A stretch of DNA of 64,000 nucleotides from Mycolicibacillus parakoreensis (GTDB taxonomy: Bacteria > Actinomycetota > Actinomycetes > Mycobacteriales > Mycobacteriaceae), in NCBI RefSeq assembly GCF_022370835.2, contig NZ_CP092365.1, forward strand, positions 2,666,001 through 2,730,000, read 5' to 3'. A program made the translations under genes and the position numbers. The notes below the pieces were generated by a model. It made no database searches, was not told the DNA's origin, and saw nothing but the letters and a program-made list of their open reading frames with translations. How positions within the stretch are numbered: the first letter of the stretch is position 1; every line of letters starts with the position of its first letter. Of this stretch, positions 51,827 to 64,000 are shown one piece after another.

Positions 51827-53158
51827 CTAGAAGGCCAGTCCGGCCAGCACGGCGGCGATGAGCTCCGCCAGCTGGCCCGGAAGCAGATCCATCAGGCCCC
51901 CGGCGGCTGCGGGCAGCACCGCGGCCACATCGCCGGGCACGATGTCGCCGAGTCCGGCGGGCAGCAGGCCGGTGAGCATTCCGGGGAGATCGCCGAGCCC
52001 ACCGCCGGAGAACAGCCCGCCGAGGGCATCCAGGCCGAACTCGTGCAGGCTCGGATCCTTGAACGCGTCGACGAGGTCGCCGATCATCGCGCCCGGGTAG
52101 CCCAGCGTGGTCCGGGCGACGTCGGTGAGGCCGTTGTGGAGGGCGCCGACGATGTTGTCCGGGTTGAGGCTGATCACCGCCTCGGCCAGATGGGTCAGCG
52201 CCGCCTGCGGGGCCACCATCAGCTCGCGGGTGTTGACGAAGAGGTCCTGCCACAGGTTGGCGGGCAACACCTCGACGCCGTTCCAGCTCTCCAGCATCCA
52301 CCCGTCGATGGGGTTGCCGCTGACCACCACCTGGCTGGTGTTGCTCAGCGGGTCGGTGAGCATCATCAGCGGGTTGGGGTTGTCGACGTTCATCTGGGTC
52401 CACGCCATGATCGCCGCGGCGTGGGAGAACGCCGCGGCGTTGCCGACCTCGGGATCAACGAGACTTCCGGAGGGGTCGACGAGACTGCCGTAGATCGCCT
52501 CCACCGCGCCGGAGAAGTTGTCGTTGAACACCACGCCGTTGAAGTTCACCGTCGACCCCCACTGCGGCGTGATCGGGAGCCCGAGGGTCCACAGAAACGG
52601 CGGCAGGATGTAGAGGATCTCGTTCAGCCGCCCGAGCGGCTGCATCAGAGAACCCAGCAGCGAACCCTTGTCGAGGAGGCCGGCGTTGATCTCGTTGAGC
52701 CCGGACAAGATGGTCCCGCCACCGTCGCCGAAGGCCGCCGACGGGTCGGCGATGGTGCCCCCCGCCTCGCCGTCGAGGATCGCGTTCAGCAGCGGCCAGG
52801 CGGTCTGCTGGGTACGCAGGAACTGCGAGGCGAACACCTGACCCGCACTGTTGAAATCACCGGTATCGAACAGGGCTTGACCCACCTGCTCCGCCTGGCC
52901 AACGCCTGCCTCGGTGAGCGCCGCGCCCGGCGGCACCGTCCCGACCAGGTTCGCCACGTTGTCCAACGACTCGCCGTGCCGGATGAAGTCGATGACCACA
53001 TCCGCGGCGTTCAACAACTGCACCGAGATGGTCTGCGCCGAGATGTCCGGGATCGACACCGACACCGGCGGGGCGAGCGCCGGTCCGGCCGCGATCATGC
53101 CGGCACCGGCCAGCGCGACGGCGGTGGTGGCCCAGGGGCGGGTGGCGAGCGCCTGCAT
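51827..53158 (-). CDS. Exported histidine-phosphatase-family protein
   Basis: The 443-residue protein has a signal peptide (TTAVALAGAGMIAAGPALA) and a histidine phosphatase core: nucleophile H61 in FIRHGESLDN, conserved Arg in SQFLRTQQTAW, and second His in AFSHAAAIMAW near residue 260. Between the first and second halves lies a long insert of about 120 residues rich in Gly, Leu and Trp (PPFLWTLGLPITPQWG). The last 120 residues are hydrophobic Gly/Leu/Ala (GGGLGDLPGMLTGLLPAGLG), reminiscent of PE/PPE-associated tails. GGAGG lies eight bases before ATG 53158, and a strong promoter precedes it. I recall no counterpart at this position in M. tuberculosis. Substrate unknown. Confidence 0.8.
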   Translation of the reverse strand: MQALATRPWATTAVALAGAGMIAAGPALAPPVSVSIPDISAQTISVQLLNAADVVIDFIRHGESLDNVANLVGTVPPGAALTEAGVGQAEQVGQALFDTGDFNSAGQVFASQFLRTQQTAWPLLNAILDGEAGGTIADPSAAFGDGGGTILSGLNEINAGLLDKGSLLGSLMQPLGRLNEILYILPPFLWTLGLPITPQWGSTVNFNGVVFNDNFSGAVEAIYGSLVDPSGSLVDPEVGNAAAFSHAAAIMAWTQMNVDNPNPLMMLTDPLSNTSQVVVSGNPIDGWMLESWNGVEVLPANLWQDLFVNTRELMVAPQAALTHLAEAVISLNPDNIVGALHNGLTDVARTTLGYPGAMIGDLVDAFKDPSLHEFGLDALGGLFSGGGLGDLPGMLTGLLPAGLGDIVPGDVAAVLPAAAGGLMDLLPGQLAELIAAVLAGLAF

Positions 53159-53219
53159 GGAGTGATCCTCCCGGTCCGGTCCTTCCAATACGAGTCGACC
53201 CGTATCGCAATGCGTGCCC

Positions 53220-53248
53220 AAGTTACTCTAAGGCTAATCTCAGGTCAA
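53220..53248 (-). promoter_or_regulatory. SigA-type promoter of histidine phosphatase gene
   Basis: On the minus strand, -35 TTGACC (53248-53243), 17-bp spacer and -10 TAACTT (53225-53220). Predicted 5' UTR is about 55 bases with a Shine-Dalgarno. Confidence 0.7.
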
Positions 53249-53316
53249 GGGTCGGGGCTCGATTTCGCCGACAGCGCTCACCCCGCTCAGCCGCGGGCGG
53301 CTGCTATCCGATCACG

Positions 53317-53976
53317 CTAGGAGAAGGCGGCGTCGATGCCGGCCTTCGCCGCGGCCAGCGCCTGCGGTGCCGCCTCGGCGAACCGGCCGACCCAGCGCAC
53401 CGCCGCCTCATACACGCCGTCGGGGGCGACGATGTCGTCGATGATCCCGAGACTCAGCGCCTCCTCGGCGTCGATGAACCGCCCGCTGTACACCAGTTCC
53501 TTGGCGCGGCTGGCGCCGGCGGCGCGAGCCAACCGGGCCAGCCCGTCGGCGTCGGGCACCAGGTCGGCGAGGATCTCGGTCGCCCCGAACTTGACGTTGT
53601 CCCCGGCGATGCGCCAGTCGGCGGCCAACGCCAGGCTCAGCCCCCCACCGAGGGCGTAGCCGGTGAGCGCGGCCACGGTCGGTTTCGGGATCGCGGCGAC
53701 CGCAGCGGCGGCGTCGGCACGCACCCCGGTGGCCACCGCCGTCTCCTCGGCGTTGAGGGTTCGCAGTTCGGGCACATCGTCACCGGCACTGAAGATTTCG
53801 TGGCCACCGTAGAGGACGACCGCGGCCACGTCGGCGCGCCGGGCCGCCTGACCGGCCGCCGCGGCGATCTCCCGGTAGGCCTGGCGGGTCAGCGCATTGG
53901 TGGGCGGACGGGTGAGCGCGATCGTGCCCACCCCGGGGTGGGCGTCGGTGGTGCGCAGGTGCACGAATTCGCTCAC
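53317..53976 (-). CDS. echA17: EchA17-like enoyl-CoA hydratase, short C terminus
   Basis: The 219-residue crotonase-fold protein has [30 protein letters not shown] (first oxyanion strand), [20 protein letters not shown] (second) and [16 protein letters not shown]. It stops after [12 protein letters not shown], about 30 residues before the end of M. tuberculosis EchA17 (254 residues as I recall), so the C-terminal trimerisation helix is missing or shortened. GTG 53976 is preferred because it overlaps the Nudix stop as GTGA. It hydrates trans-2-enoyl-CoA in family members; activity of this shorter form is uncertain. Confidence 0.8.
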   Translation of the reverse strand: MSEFVHLRTTDAHPGVGTIALTRPPTNALTRQAYREIAAAAGQAARRADVAAVVLYGGHEIFSAGDDVPELRTLNAEETAVATGVRADAAAAVAAIPKPTVAALTGYALGGGLSLALAADWRIAGDNVKFGATEILADLVPDADGLARLARAAGASRAKELVYSGRFIDAEEALSLGIIDDIVAPDGVYEAAVRWVGRFAEAAPQALAAAKAGIDAAFS

Positions 53977-54797
53977 TGCCCCCACCCTCGGGGCAGTCCG
54001 TCGGGCCGCTGGGCCAACGCGGCGTTATAGCGCTCGGAGTCGAAGAACTCGAAGTGCCAGTTGTCGCCGTCGATCGCCAGGTCCGGCTGCACGGGGGTGA
54101 TCGTGCGCTCCACGGCGAGAACCTCGTCGACGGTGCGGCCGGCCAGGGCATCCAGCTGGGTCCAGGTGGGCGGCAACAACAGGTTGGCCCCGGCGGCGAA
54201 GTCGTCGATCGCCGACTGGGGTTTCACCCAGTCCGCGGTGTCCGATTCGGTGTTCTCCCCGTCGGCGCGCTGGCCTTCCGGCAGCGCCCCGACGAAAAAG
54301 TAGGTGTCGTAGCGGCGGGTGCGTTCGGCCTCGGGGGTGACCCAGTTCGCCCACGGGCGCAGCAGGTCGGCGCGCAGCACCAGTTGTTCGGCGTGCAGGA
54401 ACTCCGCGAACGACAAGGTGTTGTCGGCCAGCGCGCGCCGCTGCGCGCCGTAGACCGACGGGTCGGCGACGATCGCGGTGGGATCGACGGCCGGTCCGGC
54501 GAACAACACCCCGGACTCCTCGAAGGTCTCACGAGCCGCGGCGCACACCAGCGCCTCGGCCAAGCCGACGTCGACGCCGAGCCGCTGCGCCCACCACTGG
54601 GAATTCGGTCCGGTCCAGGCGATTTCGGCGGTGCGGTCCCGCTTGTCGACTCCACCGCCGGGGAAGACCATCACCCGTGGCGCGAAATGCATGCTGGCGG
54701 CGCGCCGCATCAAAAACACGTCGAGACCCGCGCGGCCCGCGGGGTCGTCGCGGATCAACATCACGGTGGCGGCCGGTCGCGGTGTCAACGGAGTCAT
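53973..54797 (-). CDS. Nudix-family hydrolase
   Basis: The 274-residue protein has an N-terminal part ([37 protein letters not shown] split over residues 10-50) and a Nudix box centred on [16 protein letters not shown] near residue 90, where the spacing before RETFEE is longer than the canonical 23-residue box. NUDT19-like CoA or ADP-sugar hydrolases share this layout. It matches Rv3040c. ATG 54797 overlaps the ABC ATPase stop by one base (TGATG). Gene chain: ABC ATPase, Nudix, EchA17. Confidence 0.85.
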   Translation of the reverse strand: MTPLTPRPAATVMLIRDDPAGRAGLDVFLMRRAASMHFAPRVMVFPGGGVDKRDRTAEIAWTGPNSQWWAQRLGVDVGLAEALVCAAARETFEESGVLFAGPAVDPTAIVADPSVYGAQRRALADNTLSFAEFLHAEQLVLRADLLRPWANWVTPEAERTRRYDTYFFVGALPEGQRADGENTESDTADWVKPQSAIDDFAAGANLLLPPTWTQLDALAGRTVDEVLAVERTITPVQPDLAIDGDNWHFEFFDSERYNAALAQRPDGLPRGWGQ

Positions 54798-55636
54798 CAA
54801 AACCTCCGGTGGGCAGCGCGGCTGCGGGTGCGGCGGGCGAAATAGCGCCCGTCGATGACATCGAGACTGATCGACTGCCCGAACGCCGCCGACAGGTTCT
54901 CCGCGGTCAGCACGTCGGTCAACAGCCCCGATGCGACCACCGTGCCCTCCGAGAGCAGCAGGGCATGGCTGAACCCCGGCGGGATCTCCTCCACGTGGTG
55001 GGTGACCAGCACCAGCGCCGGCGCGTCGGGGTCGGCGGCCAGATCGGCCAGCCGCGCCACCAGCTCCTCACGCCCGCCGAGGTCCAGCCCGGCCGCCGGC
55101 TCGTCGAGCAGCAACAACTCCGGGTCGGTCATCAGCGCGCGAGCGATCAGCACCCGCTTGCGCTCCCCCTCCGAGAGCGTGCCGTGGCGCCGATCGGCGA
55201 GGTGTTCGGCCCCCAGGCTCTCCAGCAGGTCGATCGCCCGGTGGTAGTCGACCTCGTCGTAGCGCTCCCGCCACCGGCCCAGCACCGCGTAGCCGGCGGA
55301 GACGACCAGGTCGCGCACCACCTCGTCGTCGGGGATGCGCTGGGCCAACGCCGAGGAGCTCAGCCCCACCCGGGCGCGCAGTTCGGTGACGTCGACCCGG
55401 CCGAGGCGTTCGCCCAGCACATGGGCGACCCCGGTGCTGGGATGCTCGGTGGCCGCCGCGATCCGCAGCAACGAGGTTTTGCCCGCCCCGTTGGGGCCGA
55501 CGACCACCCAACGCTCGTCCAGCTCGACCGACCAGTCCAGGGGCCCGACCAGGGTGTGTCCGCCGCGTTGCAACGAGACCGCCGCGAAGTCGAGCAGCAG
55601 GTCGGGGTCGACTGCGTCGGCTTCGGTTTCAGGCAC
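54797..55636 (-). CDS. ABC transporter ATP-binding protein
   Basis: The 279-residue ATPase has Walker A GPNGAGKTSLL, signature LSEGERKRVLIAR and Walker B LLLLDEPAAGLD, with His switch VTHHVEE. It matches Rv3041c. No membrane permease gene is nearby, so its partner is unknown; it may act as a soluble ModF-like or translation-linked ATPase. GTG 55636 start; the next gene upstream is serB2, 193 bases away across a large inverted repeat. Confidence 0.9.
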   Translation of the reverse strand: MPETEADAVDPDLLLDFAAVSLQRGGHTLVGPLDWSVELDERWVVVGPNGAGKTSLLRIAAATEHPSTGVAHVLGERLGRVDVTELRARVGLSSSALAQRIPDDEVVRDLVVSAGYAVLGRWRERYDEVDYHRAIDLLESLGAEHLADRRHGTLSEGERKRVLIARALMTDPELLLLDEPAAGLDLGGREELVARLADLAADPDAPALVLVTHHVEEIPPGFSHALLLSEGTVVASGLLTDVLTAENLSAAFGQSISLDVIDGRYFARRTRSRAAHRRF

Positions 55637-55730
55637 GCAACCATCGTGCCGTACCGGGTTGGCCCGCAGGCTGCGGGGTCACCCCGGCCACCCGCGCCGA
55701 ACCGCCCTTGTTTGCCGGATGCGTACTGGG

Positions 55731-55792
55731 ATCGACACCTGAGCGGACATACTCCCGCTATTTTCGGGCCGTGTGTCCGCTCAGGCGTCGAT
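55731..55792. repeat. 21-bp imperfect inverted repeat after serB2
   Basis: Left arm 55731-55751 begins ATCGACACCTGAGCGGACA; right arm 55772-55792 pairs with it at 19 of 21 positions. The loop contains a further CCCG/CGGG stem. It lies between the serB2 stop and the ABC ATPase start on the same strand, so it may be a terminator or RNA-processing hairpin, or a small mobile inverted repeat. Confidence 0.75.
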
Positions 55793-55829
55793 CTCAGCCA
55801 CCACTCGGCCACGGGCCACTACTCGGGCA

Positions 55830-58809
<2,980 letters not shown>

Positions 58810-58941
58810 GGTTCCTCCAACGGTTCGTCCCGGCATCCCTGGATTACTGCAGTGATCGTAGCGCTCCGCGCAGACGTCGTCCGCCCCGGTCCTACAAACT
58901 GTCGTAATGATGCCGTGCACAATTTTGCGACACCCCGATGT

Positions 58942-58947
58942 TACCGT
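58942..58947 (+). promoter_or_regulatory. -10 element of fecB
   Basis: TACCGT, then seven bases, then GTG 58955; supports that start and a leaderless transcript. Confidence 0.45.
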
Positions 58948-58954
58948 CAACCAC

Positions 58955-60043
58955 GTGCTGAGCAGCGGTGTACCGCCGGGCGTCGTGGCGTCGACCACCG
59001 CGATGGTGACCGGGCTGGCCGTGGTGTTCGGTGCCGGCTGCACCAGCGAGGACACCGCCGCGCCCACCGAGTCGGTGATCACCAGCACCACCACGATCGC
59101 CGGGGCCGGGGTGCTGGGCAACCAGCGCCGTCCCGACGAGTCCTGCGCCGCCGAGCCGGCGCCGGCCGATCCGGGCCCGTCGCCGCGCGCGGTCGCCAAC
59201 GCCGAGGGCGTCGACCCGCAGACCGTGGAGGTGCCGGCCGACCCGCACCGCATCGTGGCGCTGGCCACCGACCACCTCGACGCGTTGTGCGCGCTGGGGC
59301 TGCAGTCGCGGCTGGTCGGCGTCGGTCTGCCCGCGCCCTCCTATCTGGGCACCGTGGTGCACGACGCTGCCGGTGTCGGCCCCCGCGACACCCCGGACGT
59401 GGCCGCGATCGAGGCCGCGGACCCGGAGCTGATCCTCGGGTCGGCGCAGCCGACACCGCAGGTCTACGGCGAATTGGCCGCGATCGCGCCGACGGTGTTC
59501 ACCGAGGCGCCGGGGGCGCGCTGGCAGGCCGCACTGCGCGCGGTGGCCGCGGCGACCGGGCGCGGCCAGACCGCCGACGCGTTGCTCGACCGGTTCTCCG
59601 AGGAGGCCGCCCGCCGCGGCGCCGCTGCCGACACCGCCCACTACCAGGGCTCGATCGTGCAGCTCACCGAGGACACGGTGCGCGTCTACGGGGCGGTGAA
59701 CTTCCCGGCCAGCGTGTTCAAGGCCGCCGGGTTGGATCGTCCGCCGGCGCAGCGGTTCACCGACACACCGTTTGTGGAGATCGCCGCGGACGCCGACGCG
59801 CTGGACGGCGACGCCGACCTGTCGGTGGCCGACGCCGACGTCGTCTACGTGTCGTTCGACTCCCCGGCCGCCAAGGATCGTGCGCCGGCGGTGTTCGACA
59901 GCCCGGCCTGGCGGGCCCTGTCGGCCACCCGCGACGACCGGGTGTTCGTGGTCAACAACGAGGTGTGGCAGCGCGGCCAGGGCCTGGTCGCGGCCTACGG
60001 GGTCCTCGACGACCTGCAGTGGGTCAACGCGCCGATCAACTGA
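58955..60043 (+). CDS. fecB: FecB periplasmic iron(III)-dicitrate-type binding lipoprotein
   Basis: The 362-residue substrate-binding protein has a signal peptide ending VVFGAGC (likely lipidated Cys), a helical-backbone cluster A-III fold ([42 protein letters not shown] hinge) and the mycobacterial signature [16 protein letters not shown]. The homologue Rv3044 binds ferric dicitrate or carboxymycobactin-type ligands and affects drug permeability. No permease or ATPase is adjacent. GTG 58955 is preferred over an upstream ATG 58907. Its 3' end overlaps the converging DUF4139 gene by eight bases. Confidence 0.92.
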   Translation: MLSSGVPPGVVASTTAMVTGLAVVFGAGCTSEDTAAPTESVITSTTTIAGAGVLGNQRRPDESCAAEPAPADPGPSPRAVANAEGVDPQTVEVPADPHRIVALATDHLDALCALGLQSRLVGVGLPAPSYLGTVVHDAAGVGPRDTPDVAAIEAADPELILGSAQPTPQVYGELAAIAPTVFTEAPGARWQAALRAVAAATGRGQTADALLDRFSEEAARRGAAADTAHYQGSIVQLTEDTVRVYGAVNFPASVFKAAGLDRPPAQRFTDTPFVEIAADADALDGDADLSVADADVVYVSFDSPAAKDRAPAVFDSPAWRALSATRDDRVFVVNNEVWQRGQGLVAAYGVLDDLQWVNAPIN

Positions 60044-61907
60044 CCAACCGGTGCAGCTCGGCCGCGGCGGCCGATCGCGCGGCAGCCGCGTCGGCGCGCA
60101 GCCGGTCGACCTCGGCGTCGAGGTCGCCGACGCGGTCCTGCAGCGCCGCGAGTTCGGCGACCTGACGCGCCCGCAACCTGCCCTCCTCGTCGTCGGTGCC
60201 GAGCACCTGCAGCTGCTCGGTGAGGCGACTCTGCGCGTCATACAGCTCGGCGCGCGCGCTCACGGCGCGCTCGTGCCGCCCGTCGAGGCGGGTGGCCCGC
60301 TCCCAGTGCGCCAACACCCCGGAGAGCGCCGCCACGGTCTCGGCGTCCAGCGCGCGCCCGGCCAGCCAGGACTCCAACCGGCCCGGCGCGAGGTCCTCGT
60401 AGTCGACCTCGGTGTAGACCGGCCAGGTCTCGACCACCTCGGCGGTCACGCTGCGCCCGCCGGGCACGGTGACCGCGAAGCGCTGCCACCGGGCGTCGGC
60501 GCCGCCGTCGCGGGCCTGCGCGCCGCCGACGAAGCGGTGCCCGTCGGTGCGGGGCAGCTCGAAGACCACCTCGACCGGGTCGTCGTGTTGGCTGTCGGCC
60601 CGCAACCGATGGCGGCACTCCACGCGCTGCTCCTCGACGACCGCCTCGGTGGCCAGCCGCACCCGGGTGGTGACCGTGTGCCACGTCGGGGTCGTCTCGC
60701 AGCGCACGGCGAGATCCTTGGCGAATGCGCAGCGCAGCGCCGCGCCGCGGGCGGTGAACTCCACCATGGCCTCCCCGGCGTAGCCGCCCTGCTCGTAGAC
60801 GACCGCCGGCCCCTCTTCGAGCACCACGCCGGTGGTGTTGGTGAAGGCCAGGACGACCTCGGGGGCGGGGCCCCCGCCGGGGCGCCACACCAGCTCCCGG
60901 CGCACATCGGCCACCGGCGCCACCGCCAGCGGCACGGTCGCCGCACCGCCGCGTTTCAGCGACACCGGGGTGGCCAGCCGGTAGTGGAAATACTCGCCGC
61001 GCTCGTCGGTGTCGACGTCGGCGGCGGCCGCGGCGTAGCCCGCGGCGCTCTCGGCGTCCCCGGGTCCGGCGCTTCGCATCGCCGCGCTGACCATCGCGCG
61101 GGCCCCCTGCGGGGCGGCCACCCGGTCGCGCTCCTCGCGCACCGTGCGCCGGACCCGGCGCGCGGAGTACAGGTCGACGTCGAACGAGAGCGGCTGACCG
61201 GTGGTCAAGGTCACCTCGACCTCGGTGAGGTCCTCGTCGAGCGGGTTGTGGATGATGCCCATCGCGACGACGGTCAGCGAGCTCGCGTCGCGGATCAGCC
61301 GGTAGGAGACCCGCCATATCGGGGCGGCGACGAGGTAGGAGACCCGGGCGTCCTCGGCGCGCCCCCGCACCGCCACGGTCACCTCGCGGTGCTGCCCGCC
61401 GGTGGCGCCGCGCAGCTTCTCCACGCGGTAGGACAGATCGTCGCGCGACGGCGCCTCCACGACGGTCAGCCGCTCCACCGCGGCGAGATCGACCAGGCTG
61501 ATCTCGTCGGCGTCGGTGCGCAGCACCAGCTGGCGGCGGCCGTCGCCGGCGTCGTCCACGCCGATCACCGCACCGCGCCGGCGGCGATCCCCGCAGTCCA
61601 GCTCGACGCTGCGTCCGCGCAGACCGTCGAGCAGCCCGACCAGGGCGGCACCGGGATGCCCCGGCAGGTCGCGGGCGGCGGCCTCCTCGTGCGCGTCGGC
61701 CGGGGTGTCGAAGGTCACCGCGCCCAGGAGCGCCGGGTCCGCCGAGTCGCGGGCGCCGACGTCGACGAACAGCGACTTGAGCACGTCCTTCATGTCGTCG
61801 CGACGAACCGTCAGGGTGAAGTCACCGTCGATCGGTCCACGGCGGCCGACAAACGCCACGCCGTGTTTGTAGAGGACCAGGCGCGTCACCGGGGGTCGGG
61901 GGCTCAT
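60036..61907 (-). CDS. DUF4139-domain protein
   Basis: The 623-residue protein begins with a short beta domain ([20 protein letters not shown]) and contains the DUF4139 region: [17 protein letters not shown], then [22 protein letters not shown] split by a loop, [13 protein letters not shown] and the [14 protein letters not shown] segment. It ends in a coiled coil (about residues 545-615, many Arg/Glu/Leu). Relatives are called mucoidy inhibitor A-like but lack a known activity. No signal peptide, so probably cytoplasmic. TATCGT six bases before ATG 61907 predicts a leaderless mRNA. I recall no such gene between fecB and adhC in M. tuberculosis, so this is an insertion relative to that order. 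Confidence 0.8.
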   Translation of the reverse strand: MSPRPPVTRLVLYKHGVAFVGRRGPIDGDFTLTVRRDDMKDVLKSLFVDVGARDSADPALLGAVTFDTPADAHEEAAARDLPGHPGAALVGLLDGLRGRSVELDCGDRRRRGAVIGVDDAGDGRRQLVLRTDADEISLVDLAAVERLTVVEAPSRDDLSYRVEKLRGATGGQHREVTVAVRGRAEDARVSYLVAAPIWRVSYRLIRDASSLTVVAMGIIHNPLDEDLTEVEVTLTTGQPLSFDVDLYSARRVRRTVREERDRVAAPQGARAMVSAAMRSAGPGDAESAAGYAAAAADVDTDERGEYFHYRLATPVSLKRGGAATVPLAVAPVADVRRELVWRPGGGPAPEVVLAFTNTTGVVLEEGPAVVYEQGGYAGEAMVEFTARGAALRCAFAKDLAVRCETTPTWHTVTTRVRLATEAVVEEQRVECRHRLRADSQHDDPVEVVFELPRTDGHRFVGGAQARDGGADARWQRFAVTVPGGRSVTAEVVETWPVYTEVDYEDLAPGRLESWLAGRALDAETVAALSGVLAHWERATRLDGRHERAVSARAELYDAQSRLTEQLQVLGTDDEEGRLRARQVAELAALQDRVGDLDAEVDRLRADAAAARSAAAAELHRLVS

Positions 61908-61913
61908 GACGCG

Positions 61914-61919
61914 ACGATA
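61914..61919 (-). promoter_or_regulatory. -10 element of DUF4139 gene
   Basis: TATCGT on the minus strand, six bases before ATG 61907. The 270-base gap to adhC also holds an AT-rich patch at 62031-62058 (TTTAACTTCGCTAAGCTATA) that probably contains the adhC promoter. Confidence 0.45.
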
Positions 61920-62177
61920 GCGGGACGGACCGACCGCACCGGAGCGTTCGCCGCCGACGCAGCGCGCGCCGGTGCCCCTACGGTGGGAGACGCGACGCGG
62001 CGCGGCCTCCCGACTGGCTCGCCCGGGGTGAAATTTAACTTCGCTAAGCTATACAACGAGGGCGCGGGGCCGCCGGCGCGGCCGGCGGGAACCGGGGATC
62101 GAACCGCTCTGCGCCGTGAGGATCATGCAACCGAGACCGACACAGGACCGACAGACGACCGACAGAGGGGTGCCGAC

Positions 62178-63224
62178 ATGAGCACAACCGTTTCCGCCTA
62201 CGCGGCCACCGCGGCGACCGAGCCGCTGATCAAGACCACCATCACCCGCCGCGCGCCCGGCCCGCACGACGTGGCCATCGACATCAAGTTCGCCGGCGTC
62301 TGCCACTCCGACATCCACACCGTCAAGGGTGAGTGGGGCACACCGCAGTATCCGCTGGTGCCCGGCCACGAGATCGCCGGGGTGGTCACCGCCGTCGGGT
62401 CCGACGTCACCAAGCACCGGGTCGGCGACCGGGTCGGGGTGGGCTGCTTCATCGACTCGTGCCGGGAGTGCCCGAACTGCCTGGCCGGGCTCGAGCAGTA
62501 CTGCACCGGCGGCGGCATGGTCGGCACTTATGACTCGATCGGCCGCGACGGCGCGCCCACCCAGGGCGGCTACAGCCAGGCCATCGTCGTCGACGAGAAC
62601 TACGTGCTGCGCATCCCCGAGGAGATCCCGCTGGACGCCGCCGCCCCGCTGCTGTGCGCCGGGATCACGCTGTTCTCCCCGCTGCGACACTGGCAGGCCG
62701 GCCCCGGCAAGCAGATCGCGATCGTCGGCCTCGGCGGGCTGGGCCACGTCGGGGTCAAACTGGCCGCCGCGATGGGCGCGGAGGTCACCGTGTTGTCGCA
62801 GTCGCTGAAGAAGATGGAGGACGGCCTGCGCCTGGGCGCCGGCCACTACTACGCCACCTCCGACCCGGACACGTTCCGCACGCTGCGCAACCGCTTCGAC
62901 ATCATCCTCAACACGGTCTCGGCGAACCTGGATCTGGGCGCCTACTTGAACCTGCTCACCCGCGACGGGACCCTGGTGGAGTTGGGCATGCCCGAGAAGC
63001 CCATGAGTGTGCCGCCGTTCCCGTTGATCGGGATGCGGCGCAGCCTGTCGGGGTCGCTGATCGGCGGGATCGCCGAAACCCAGGAGATGCTCGACTTCTG
63101 CGCCGAGCACGACGTGCGCCCCGAGATCGAGATCATCGACGCCGACTACGTCAACACCGCCTACGAGCGGGTGCTGGCCTCCGACGTGCGCTACCGCTTC
63201 GTCATCGACACCGCGACGATCTAG
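62178..63224 (+). CDS. adhC: Zinc-dependent alcohol dehydrogenase
   Basis: The 348-residue NAD(P)-dependent cinnamyl-alcohol-dehydrogenase-type protein has catalytic zinc ligands C42 (GVCHSDIH) and H64-E65 (GHEIAG), structural zinc Cys in [15 protein letters not shown], and cofactor motif [14 protein letters not shown]. It matches Rv3045, AdhC, an NADPH-preferring aldehyde reductase. AGAGGGG lies seven bases before ATG 62178. It converges with nrdF across a GC-rich hairpin. Confidence 0.96.
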   Translation: MSTTVSAYAATAATEPLIKTTITRRAPGPHDVAIDIKFAGVCHSDIHTVKGEWGTPQYPLVPGHEIAGVVTAVGSDVTKHRVGDRVGVGCFIDSCRECPNCLAGLEQYCTGGGMVGTYDSIGRDGAPTQGGYSQAIVVDENYVLRIPEEIPLDAAAPLLCAGITLFSPLRHWQAGPGKQIAIVGLGGLGHVGVKLAAAMGAEVTVLSQSLKKMEDGLRLGAGHYYATSDPDTFRTLRNRFDIILNTVSANLDLGAYLNLLTRDGTLVELGMPEKPMSVPPFPLIGMRRSLSGSLIGGIAETQEMLDFCAEHDVRPEIEIIDADYVNTAYERVLASDVRYRFVIDTATI

Positions 63225-63225
63225 C

Positions 63226-63257
63226 CGCCGGGCCCCGGTCACCGCCCGGGCCCGGCG
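63226..63257. terminator. Bidirectional hairpin between adhC and nrdF
   Basis: Perfect 10-bp arms CGCCGGGCCC (63226-63235) and GGGCCCGGCG (63248-63257) with a 12-base loop. It starts two bases after the adhC stop and ends ten bases before the nrdF stop. Confidence 0.65.
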
Positions 63258-63266
63258 ACCGACGGC

Positions 63267-64000
<734 letters not shown>

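Noticed and set aside
53222..53240. Possible IdeR/Fur iron box (around GGCTAA) upstream of the histidine phosphatase gene
   Set aside because: Only about 12 of 19 positions agree with the mycobacterial iron box as I recall it; the bases are better explained by the -35/-10 promoter that spans them.
61914..62177. Small gene in the DUF4139-adhC gap
   Set aside because: No frame with a plausible start and codon usage; the AT-rich patch looks like promoter DNA for adhC.

Overview
The window is a high-GC actinobacterial chromosome segment, and its gene order places it in the genus Mycobacterium in the broad sense. The order fbiD-ppk1-mutT1-hupB-leuDC-iclR ... leuB-serA ... ilvBNC ... gatCAB/pfkA-ligA-mnmA-iscS-etfAB ... 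serB2-ctaD-fecB-adhC-nrdF follows, with insertions and losses, the M. tuberculosis Rv2983 to Rv3048c region as I remember it. Protein divergence and missing blocks (no PPE/Esx genes between the ligA and mnmA neighbours, no Rv3033, no Rv3046c/Rv3047c) suggest a non-tuberculous species. I cannot name the species from sequence alone.

Layout. 1-3.6 kb: end of the F420 biosynthesis gene fbiD, polyphosphate kinase and MutT1. 3.7-7.9 kb: HupB, leuCD, the divergent IclR regulator and an F420-type flavin/deazaflavin oxidase. 7.9-10.6 kb: a large hairpin, an 8-bp tandem repeat, tRNA-Glu(CTC), tRNA-Gln(CTG), gltX and an FAH-family gene. 10.7-14.6 kb: an accessory patch with a TetR/MpaB divergent pair and its operator, an MFS transporter and an MmpS-like protein. 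14.7-24 kb: leuB-serA, two flavoenzymes and ilvBNC with a complete leader-peptide attenuator. 24-34.4 kb: cfp6, DoxX, lppZ, a 13E12 HNH remnant, gatB, tenA, DUF2237, pfkA, gatCA and two poorly known genes. 34.6-39.9 kb: an overlapping operon iscS-mnmA-metE-like-ligA. 40-45.7 kb: etfBA and the methylglucose lipopolysaccharide (MGLP) type cluster (methyltransferase, GH57 branching enzyme, GT4). 45.7-53.2 kb: envelope and secreted proteins plus two methyltransferases. 53.3-64 kb: echA17-like, Nudix, ABC ATPase, serB2, ctaD, fecB, a DUF4139 protein, adhC and nrdF (cut by the window end).

Functional themes. Branched-chain amino acid synthesis is spread over leuCD, leuB and ilvBNC with at least two visible control devices: IclR-type palindromes at leuC and an attenuator at ilvB. 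The indirect route to Gln-tRNA(Gln) is nearly complete here (both tRNAs, GltX and GatCAB). Many genes carry a TAnnnT -10 hexamer exactly 6-7 nt before the start codon, as expected for leaderless transcripts. Several gene borders are 4-nt ATGA/GTGA overlaps, implying translational coupling.

Nothing here is a clearly new defence or mobile system. The most rewarding items are the ilvB leader with its apparently leaderless leader peptide, the TetR/MpaB operator, the 22-bp palindrome before etfB, the stand-alone MetE catalytic domain inside the ligA operon, the secreted histidine phosphatase and the 13E12 remnant.
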